From the IMG/VR virus record IMGVR_UViG_3300047356_000021, positions 1-37,128 of that record: a stretch of 37,128 bases of DNA, one strand, 5' to 3'. Origin of the DNA: a virus. Shown piece by piece: positions 32,298 through 37,128 of the stretch. The notes beneath the pieces are model-generated. The model was not told where the DNA came from and did not search any database. It saw nothing but the letters and a program-made list of their open reading frames with translations. How positions within the stretch are numbered: the first letter of the stretch is position 1; the number at the start of each line of letters is the position of its first letter. Both the position numbers and the translations under genes were made by a program.

Positions 32298-32476
32298 CAA
32301 CCAAAGTCCTCATCACCTAAACCAGTCTTGATGAATTCTCGTTCTGAGGCTGTAAGGGTGGGCATTGCATCTTGAATAAGTGCGCCCTTTTCCCAGGCAA
32401 TAAGTTGCTCTTGGGTAACAGGTATCTCTTTAATATTAACAACCCCACTAAATGGGTGCTTTCGTTCTATAAGCAT
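32297..32476 (-). CDS. Conserved 59-aa phage protein
   Basis: ATG at 32476 (behind AGGGACATACAAA) to TGA 32297, which overlaps the helicase start. The product MLIERKHPFSGVVNIKEI continues with TQEQLIAWEKGALIQDAMP and ends SEREFIKTGLGDEDFG. The pattern HPFxGxxN, then IQxAMPxLxxxEREFIxTG, recurs in many marine phages as I remember it; the function is unknown. It is the first gene after a terminator, so it may have its own promoter or depend on read-through. Its size makes it easy to miss. Confidence 0.85.
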   Translation of the reverse strand: MLIERKHPFSGVVNIKEIPVTQEQLIAWEKGALIQDAMPTLTASEREFIKTGLGDEDFG

Positions 32477-32494
32477 TTTGTATGTCCCTGATTG

Positions 32495-32521
32495 TAAAAA
32501 AGGGGAGACCTAAGCCTCCCC
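32495..32521 (-). terminator. Terminator at the end of the endonuclease gene
   Basis: On the minus strand GGGGAG (32521-32516), an 8-nt loop GCTTAGGT, then CTCCCC (32507-32502) and TTTTTTA form a simple intrinsic terminator. The stem overlaps the stop region of the endonuclease gene (stop TAG at 32510-32512). Confidence 0.85.
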
Positions 32522-32962
32522 AGTTGCTCTCCTGGCTTCTTCAAGCCAAGCTTCCGGTATAACCTTGTGTGCGTACCGAAAGTTTTGCTTCTCACAGTAA
32601 GCAGAATACGAGGTGGGAGATCCTTTATACAGCTTGCTGTTTTGGTTTGAGAAGACAAATCTAATGTCGAGATCAGGGTGTTGCTTTTGGATTAGCAAAT
32701 GCTTGGCTCTGTCCTGGACAGTCCATATTCCCTTAGTCTCGATATAAAAAAAGCCACCTGGTTTAGGCAGCTTAAAGTCTGGTGTATATTTGGCATTCCG
32801 AGATGGTACTACATAGCCGACCTTGTCAGTCTCGTACAGCAGCTCGATGCCAGCTTGGGTAATCTGTTGGGAAACTCGATCTTCGAGGCCCGATCGAAAA
32901 CCTAGACGGTATCCTACTGACCTAGAAGTCGTAGTCTTCGTCGTCTTCCTCTTTCGAGCCAT
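32510..32962 (-). CDS. Endonuclease I (T7 gp3-like, junction-resolving)
   Basis: The 150-aa protein (ATG at 32962, behind AAGGAAGCACCA) shows the catalytic set of T7 endonuclease I: SGLED (Glu27), TPDF (Asp62) and IETKG (Glu75, Lys77). The first interval (35 residues) equals that of T7 (Glu20 to Asp55). This enzyme cuts branched DNA and degrades host DNA so that nucleotides can be recycled. The N-terminus is very basic. The gene overlaps the SSB gene by 41 nt, and its stop lies in a terminator stem. Confidence 0.93.
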   Translation of the reverse strand: MARKRKTTKTTTSRSVGYRLGFRSGLEDRVSQQITQAGIELLYETDKVGYVVPSRNAKYTPDFKLPKPGGFFYIETKGIWTVQDRAKHLLIQKQHPDLDIRFVFSNQNSKLYKGSPTSYSAYCEKQNFRYAHKVIPEAWLEEARRATGEA

Positions 32963-33455
32963 TGGTGCTTCCTTGGTTAACTGTGTATCCACCATCGACA
33001 GCATCAAAGTTTCCATCGTCGCCATCGCCAGCTACAGGGTTAATTACCTGGACAGCTGATAGGCGCATCGAGATACCTTTACTCGAGCCACTGTAAGGAT
33101 CTAGCATTCCTTTGGCTTTAAGTTCGGAGCCACCAAACATAAGTGGAACCTTGTCTTCTGGGATTGGAGACCCAGAGCTATCGACGTACTTAGGTTGGTA
33201 CTTGGATTGCACTTTGAAGATAATATCACCGGTTTCCTCATCGCGCTCATAAGGCAGCTTCACTTTATCTTTTGCAGCAAAGTTATCTCTTTTAGATTCA
33301 TCGATCAGATCCATAATTGGTTTAGCTAATGCCTCACTCATCTTAAGTTGAACCTTGTATTTACCCTCTGTGTCGAAAGCAGTGTCAGGTCGCCCGGGTT
33401 GCAACCAAACGTATCTTGCTACGCCAGTTGGTGTGGTAAATTTAGTCTTGCTCAT
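32922..33455 (-). CDS. Single-stranded DNA-binding protein (T7 gp2.5-like)
   Basis: The 177-aa protein (ATG at 33455, behind AAAGGACGAGCGAAA) has an OB-fold-like N-terminal part (TPTGVARYVWLQPGRPDT, then EGKYKVQLKMSE) and an acidic C-terminal tail KEEDDEDYDF that ends in Phe. In T7 gp2.5 the acidic tail with a terminal aromatic residue contacts polymerase and helicase. It would coat single strands during replication and recombination. It overlaps both neighbours. Confidence 0.92.
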   Translation of the reverse strand: MSKTKFTTPTGVARYVWLQPGRPDTAFDTEGKYKVQLKMSEALAKPIMDLIDESKRDNFAAKDKVKLPYERDEETGDIIFKVQSKYQPKYVDSSGSPIPEDKVPLMFGGSELKAKGMLDPYSGSSKGISMRLSAVQVINPVAGDGDDGNFDAVDGGYTVNQGSTNGSKEEDDEDYDF

Positions 33456-33624
33456 TTTCGCTCGTCCTTTCGTTTTTTGTAAGCTTGTAGTTTGCAAGTT
33501 GTTTGTCCCTCCTAGGTATCTCAATGCGCCATCTGTGCGCCTCTCTTAAAACCTGTTTGGGAATCTCTTTGTTGTGATCCTGGTAATACTTGATGTATCC
33601 CAAGATCCTCTCTCGAGGATGCAT
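33442..33624 (-). CDS. Hypothetical 60-aa basic protein
   Basis: ATG at 33624 follows AAAGGAACACCAA. The product begins MHPRERILGYIKYYQDHNKE and is rich in Arg, Lys and Tyr, mostly helical. It overlaps the SSB start by 14 nt. It lies just after the RNA polymerase gene. In T7 small proteins in this area inhibit host RNA polymerase or kinases, but nothing here shows that role. Confidence 0.72.
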   Translation of the reverse strand: MHPRERILGYIKYYQDHNKEIPKQVLREAHRWRIEIPRRDKQLANYKLTKNERTSENEQD

Positions 33625-33666
33625 TTGGTGTTCCTTTCGAAAGTATATCAAAAGGGGGTATAGTGA

Positions 33667-36126
33667 TCAGCTAAAGCAATACTCACTGTCTAGGATGCCA
33701 TCGATGTCTAGATCTCCCTTTGGTGGGATCTCTGGTAAGACTTCGTTTGGGTTATCCAGCTGCTGACGTACCTCGGACTCGAAGTTCTGAAAGACACACT
33801 GATCTTTGTACATATCGACAAAAGCTTTTCGGACACAGTGGTAAAACTTCCAAGTGTCAGCTGCACAAGTTGCAAAGCTGTCGTGTATCAAGAAGAAGTC
33901 CTCGATACCATTGTCCTTTGCTAGCAGTACTGTCAGCTGCATGTGAGCAGCATCCAAAGAATGCACAAAGTTAGGAGCTACACCATTTGCAGATTTCTTA
34001 GTGTCATACGCAAACTCATCTTCTTCGATGAGATTAAACCTGGTTCTCTTACGTATCTTGGCCTCTCGGTCGTAGAGAAAGATCTGCACACGTTTACCAG
34101 TGAACTTAGTGTACTTTTGAACCACCGGAAAGCCACTAGGAGACGTCCAGCTGATGGGCTTATTCTCCTTGGCAACCTTGTGGGCATAAGCACACAAATA
34201 GTCCATTCCCTGGGACGCTGAGGTGATGACAGACTGCACTGCTGAGTAGTTAACTTTAGCTAACCATCGAGCCATTCTCTCCTGTTCTCTTTTGTCTCCA
34301 AATGGGTGCTCTGGGATCTGTCCGTAGGCTACAGCTTTCCTTAGTGGCTGCATGAGATCCTCTATAAGCTGGTCACCAAAGCCTCGTTCCTTGGAACTGT
34401 AGCTGCTAGTCATCACGTTACGTTTTACCGTAGACCTACCAACGCCAAACTTTAGCCACTGTTGTGCTTCCTCAGATCCATCTTTCATGAGGCGTTTGTT
34501 TACTTCGTCGGCTACTACTTTGTAGACGTCCTGGCATTCATTAGACGGTACGAGATTAACCATACGCCCATCTTCAGATGACCTAAGAGCTGCTGAGTAA
34601 TGCTGTACGCCACTGTTGGTACCATCCAGGGAGATAGGCATGTGACAGACATAGTCTTGGATACCTTCGTCTTGGAGACGCTTGTACTCTAGACAAGCTG
34701 CAAGATACTGAAAGGGTTTGTCAGCTGTAGACCAGTGGTCGTAGGTAGACTTATAGTCGTTAGCTACTGCCATGATTTGGTCGTGGTTGTCTTCAACCCA
34801 AGTGATGCGCTGGTCTAGGGACTTCTTAGAGATCTTACCAAAGTCACCTACGTTGGCTAGATGTATGTACAGCCAACCGACGCTTTCCTCATCTAGCTTC
34901 TTACCTCGAGCCAGTAGAAAGAGAGCTTTGACATGGTCATCTCTGTGATAATTAAAGTGACTAACTGGGTACATTCGACCTCTAAAGTCAAAAGACCAAC
35001 CAATCCAGAACTGCTCAAACTTAGACATCTCTTTAGCTGTCCTAAGATCACTATCGATGACAGCCAGATTAGCGACACATTCACGACGCTTGATATGCCA
35101 AGCTTTACGGTCAGATCTTATCTGTCGTTTATACTCTTCAGACAACTCTGGTATCGCAGGTGGCTTAAGTTCTGGGAACTTAGCAAAGACCTGACCAGTA
35201 TCGATACACCACTCGACAGCTTCAAGCACACCTTGGTTTATCTTTAGTGGTGTTGCCTGGACTGCGTTCAAAGCTTCGACATAAGCTGGGATACCTTTAG
35301 TAAACTGATGTTTGATCTCTCGAGCCTGGGTGTTCGAGTGTCGTCTCACTAGTTTAACATTAGCTGACACCATCGGATCTAGGTAGACACCAGTATCGAA
35401 AGACGTCCAGGGAGCTGGTGGGACAACCATAGGTGCATACATAGGACTAGCCCAAGCCTCATCGAGTACTCTGTCGTTAATGAGATCTTCAGCTGTCTTA
35501 GTTAGACCTAGGTATCTTATGGTCTTAGTGTTCTTAAAGCTTTCGTATATGTCGAACATCTCCGACACTTCTAAGACAGCATTAAGAACTGGAGCTGCTA
35601 CAGCCAACCTAAGTGGTTTATCAAAGGTGTCTCCATAGTAGCCCTCTTTGTTGGCTATTATCCGCAAAGCTTTGACTCGGTATCGTTCACTAGAGTGGTC
35701 TTTGGTTACCTGTCTAACAACTCTCTTATAGAGATCCTTATCGTGTTCCTTGAGACCCTGCGCCCAGACTTCCTGGTTAATCTTAGATCCTATCTTTAGC
35801 ATAGCCTGGGTAAGTGTCTCATGACGTACTACAGCATCATACATAGCGTTAAGACCCAAGTAGGCTAAGATGTCTGCATCAAGTTTGCTAATGATCTCAT
35901 GCCAAGCTGCTGGTGTACCACCGGCTGTCTTTAGTCTATTTTCTTCTGTGTAGACGTAGTTGGTTAAGCACTTAGACACTTTAGGTAAAACCTCGGTGAT
36001 ACTCCTATGTGCTACTTCTTGTTGTGACCCCTGTATGCTGATGTTTCTTTTGTTGTAACGCTCTTGTCCTCGTTCGAGCATCTCTTGTTCCAGTTGACGC
36101 TGGATCTTCGTGGTGCCTGTCGTCAT
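33667..36126 (-). CDS. Single-subunit RNA polymerase (T7-like)
   Basis: The 819-aa enzyme transcribes phage genes from phage-specific promoters. Motif A SLDGTNSGVQHYSA carries catalytic Asp501. Motif B RSTVKRNVMTSSY carries Lys568 and Tyr576, matching T7 Lys631 and Tyr639. Motif C IHDSFA carries Asp749. After Tyr576 the T7 Gly640 position is Ser, as in YSSKERGFG. The N-terminal 300 residues are divergent, as expected of the promoter-recognition part. The end EYCFS is near the usual aromatic C-terminus. The gene starts behind AGGAGAGAAA, 118 nt after the integrase stop. Confidence 0.96.
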   Translation of the reverse strand: MTTGTTKIQRQLEQEMLERGQERYNKRNISIQGSQQEVAHRSITEVLPKVSKCLTNYVYTEENRLKTAGGTPAAWHEIISKLDADILAYLGLNAMYDAVVRHETLTQAMLKIGSKINQEVWAQGLKEHDKDLYKRVVRQVTKDHSSERYRVKALRIIANKEGYYGDTFDKPLRLAVAAPVLNAVLEVSEMFDIYESFKNTKTIRYLGLTKTAEDLINDRVLDEAWASPMYAPMVVPPAPWTSFDTGVYLDPMVSANVKLVRRHSNTQAREIKHQFTKGIPAYVEALNAVQATPLKINQGVLEAVEWCIDTGQVFAKFPELKPPAIPELSEEYKRQIRSDRKAWHIKRRECVANLAVIDSDLRTAKEMSKFEQFWIGWSFDFRGRMYPVSHFNYHRDDHVKALFLLARGKKLDEESVGWLYIHLANVGDFGKISKKSLDQRITWVEDNHDQIMAVANDYKSTYDHWSTADKPFQYLAACLEYKRLQDEGIQDYVCHMPISLDGTNSGVQHYSAALRSSEDGRMVNLVPSNECQDVYKVVADEVNKRLMKDGSEEAQQWLKFGVGRSTVKRNVMTSSYSSKERGFGDQLIEDLMQPLRKAVAYGQIPEHPFGDKREQERMARWLAKVNYSAVQSVITSASQGMDYLCAYAHKVAKENKPISWTSPSGFPVVQKYTKFTGKRVQIFLYDREAKIRKRTRFNLIEEDEFAYDTKKSANGVAPNFVHSLDAAHMQLTVLLAKDNGIEDFFLIHDSFATCAADTWKFYHCVRKAFVDMYKDQCVFQNFESEVRQQLDNPNEVLPEIPPKGDLDIDGILDSEYCFS

Positions 36127-36158
36127 TTTCTCTCCTGTAACTCGTGTGTTATTCTATT

Positions 36159-36171
36159 AGGGGGTACACCG
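36159..36171 (-). promoter_or_regulatory. Shared 13-bp word, copy 2
   Basis: CGGTGTACCCCCT on the minus strand, 33 nt before the RNA polymerase start, identical to 23607-23619. It may be a phage promoter element or a regulator site. The flanks differ (AAATC before it here, AAGGT there), so the shared core is only these 13 bases. Confidence 0.5.
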
Positions 36172-36178
36172 GATTTTG

Positions 36179-36208
36179 ACCTTATTTTCTGCTCTATGTT
36201 GTGGTCAA
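36179..36208 (-). promoter_or_regulatory. Possible host-type promoter before RNA polymerase
   Basis: TTGACC (36208-36203) and TAAGGT (36184-36179), 18 nt apart, resemble a sigma70 -35 and a weak -10. The polymerase gene must be read first by host enzyme, and the integrase terminator just upstream would otherwise isolate it. The -10 is poor. Confidence 0.3.
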
Positions 36209-36217
36209 TGCCCAGCC

Positions 36218-36230
36218 GTTTGGTACCCAA
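36218..36230 (-). promoter_or_regulatory. Second shared 13-bp word, copy 2
   Basis: TTGGGTACCAAAC on the minus strand, directly after the integrase terminator, identical to 23871-23883. Confidence 0.45.
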
Positions 36231-36256
36231 AAAGTAAGGGAGCCTAAGCGGCTCCC
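36228..36256 (-). terminator. Terminator overlapping the integrase stop codon
   Basis: GGGAGCC (36256-36250), loop GCTTA, GGCTCCC (36244-36238), then TTACTTTTT. The stem begins within the last integrase codons (Gly-Ala-Ala) and the TAG stop lies in the loop and arm. It should separate integrase transcription from the polymerase gene. Confidence 0.85.
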
Positions 36257-37101
36257 CTTGGTTTCCATAGTTGTGAGACGTAATCGTGTTGTGTCTCTTG
36301 ATTAAGGTGGACATACCTTGATGTTGTCTCAAGTGATTTATGTCCCATAATACTTTGTATGACTAAAGCATTTCTGTTTTGCTCAGTGGCTAGCTTAGTT
36401 GCTACCGTGTGTCTGATTGCGTGAAAGACAAAGTAACTATCGTTGGGGGCAATCTTACGTCTTGCTTTATCCCATTGTCTGTAAAAGGTAGTCCTGACGT
36501 GGTGTCGGCTAGGCTGAAAGCTGAGAGCCTTAAGTGCCTTACAAGCTTCGTCGCTCATTGCTACTCGCCTAACAGTGCCATTCTTAGTATGATCTAAGTC
36601 AACATACTCCCTACCATTTTCACGTCTTAACATGTGAGGTTTTATGCTTAGGATCTCACCACGTCTCATACCGGTGTGCATTGCAATAATGATCATATGT
36701 TCCATCCACCATGCGTGGGTATCCCACTTGTATGACAAAAGCTGCTCCATCTCGTCATTCGACATGTACCTGGGACGACCAGTTGTAACGTGGCGGTTTG
36801 GAATTGTCGGTTTATCAGGAATAATCTTTAGAATGTCTTTGGCGTACTTAAAGATTGATGACACATTTGAGTTATAGTGGTTCAACGTGTTGTCGCCTAT
36901 ACCCTGATCCTCAAGGTATTCAATGTAGTCAAAAAGATCTGGCGCACCAAAAGAGGTAATATCCCTATCGCCAAAGCCATTGAAGTCACAAAAGCGTAGT
37001 GCCTTGGCGTGGCTCTCTTTTACATGCTGTTCACTTTTGTTGTACCAAATTCGTCTGTAGTCTCCATCTACAAGCTCTCTAAGTGTTATTCTCTTTTCCA
37101 T
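36244..37101 (-). CDS. int: Tyrosine-recombinase integrase
   Basis: The 285-aa protein has the catalytic set of phage integrases: Arg146 (HTGMRRGEI), Lys173 (HTKNG), HAIRHT with His227 and Arg230, His254 (MGHKS) and Tyr263 (SRYVHL). The N-terminal 100 residues form a SAM-like core-binding domain. The enzyme would integrate the phage DNA at a host site and help to remove it. The start is ATG 37101 behind GGGAGAGATAAAC; an in-frame TTG at 37116 overlaps that Shine-Dalgarno. Integrase genes at the front of the early region are known from some marine T7-like phages. No attachment site could be identified. Confidence 0.95.
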   Translation of the reverse strand: MEKRITLRELVDGDYRRIWYNKSEQHVKESHAKALRFCDFNGFGDRDITSFGAPDLFDYIEYLEDQGIGDNTLNHYNSNVSSIFKYAKDILKIIPDKPTIPNRHVTTGRPRYMSNDEMEQLLSYKWDTHAWWMEHMIIIAMHTGMRRGEILSIKPHMLRRENGREYVDLDHTKNGTVRRVAMSDEACKALKALSFQPSRHHVRTTFYRQWDKARRKIAPNDSYFVFHAIRHTVATKLATEQNRNALVIQSIMGHKSLETTSRYVHLNQETQHDYVSQLWKPRGAA

Positions 37102-37128
37102 GTTTATCTCTCCCAAAATAAAATGTTG

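Noticed and set aside
36155-36185. tRNA 3'-end remnant serving as attachment core (GGTCAAAATCC)
   Set aside because: Only a vague T-arm likeness; no acceptor stem or CCA, and no second copy to support an attachment site.
1-37128. tRNA genes
   Set aside because: I saw no cloverleaf-forming sequence in the intergenic regions. A covariance scan would be needed to be certain.

Overview
The window is a 37-kb piece of a tailed dsDNA phage (podovirus type). It carries a T7-like transcription and replication module, a tyrosine integrase, and a virion module that is not T7-like. Every recognised gene lies on the minus strand, so transcription runs from the right end (about 37.1 kb) to the left end (1). 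Genes are tightly packed, with many ATGA, TAATG and GTGA stop/start overlaps. The moderate GC content, a cobalamin-dependent ribonucleotide reductase, a DUF3310 protein, a MazG-like protein and a DUF5309-type capsid protein suggest a marine phage, possibly of an alphaproteobacterium. The host assignment is inference only.

Early and replication region (37.1 to 23.9 kb). In order of transcription: integrase (with a terminator overlapping its stop codon), single-subunit RNA polymerase, a 60-aa protein, gp2.5-like ssDNA-binding protein, gp3-like endonuclease I, a terminator, a conserved 59-aa protein, gp4-like primase-helicase, MazG-like protein, a 77-aa protein, gp5-like DNA polymerase, a small protein overlapping it, 5'-3' exonuclease, a small HTH protein, a DUF3310 protein, class II ribonucleotide reductase, a 76-aa protein and a winged-helix regulator preceded by a 14-bp palindrome. 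Together these would recycle host DNA into dNTPs, make and polymerise nucleotides, and transcribe the phage genome.

Control region (22.9 to 23.9 kb). About 1 kb has no gene. It holds ten 10-bp units in perfect 10-bp register, three inverted repeats, and two 13-bp words that recur exactly in the integrase/RNA polymerase gap. It is the best candidate for an origin and/or late-gene control region.

Virion region (22.9 to 0 kb). Tail collar fibre, tail/stabilisation protein, a 92-aa protein, three probable internal or ejected proteins (one of 1874 aa with an HExxH motif), small and large terminase, portal, small proteins, scaffold, major capsid protein, a strong terminator, small basic proteins, a head-tail adaptor-like protein, two long fibres (one with a C-terminal S74 chaperone) and a truncated small membrane protein at the left edge. 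No endolysin is present, so the lysis genes probably lie beyond the left edge.

Main discovery: the major capsid gene is interrupted after its 18th codon by a 253-nt group I intron without an internal endonuclease gene. The 5' splice site, the 3' splice site and a 10-nt internal guide sequence can all be read from the DNA. Splicing restores an uninterrupted 294-aa DUF5309 capsid protein. Without the intron the gene looks like a 279-aa protein lacking its N-terminus.
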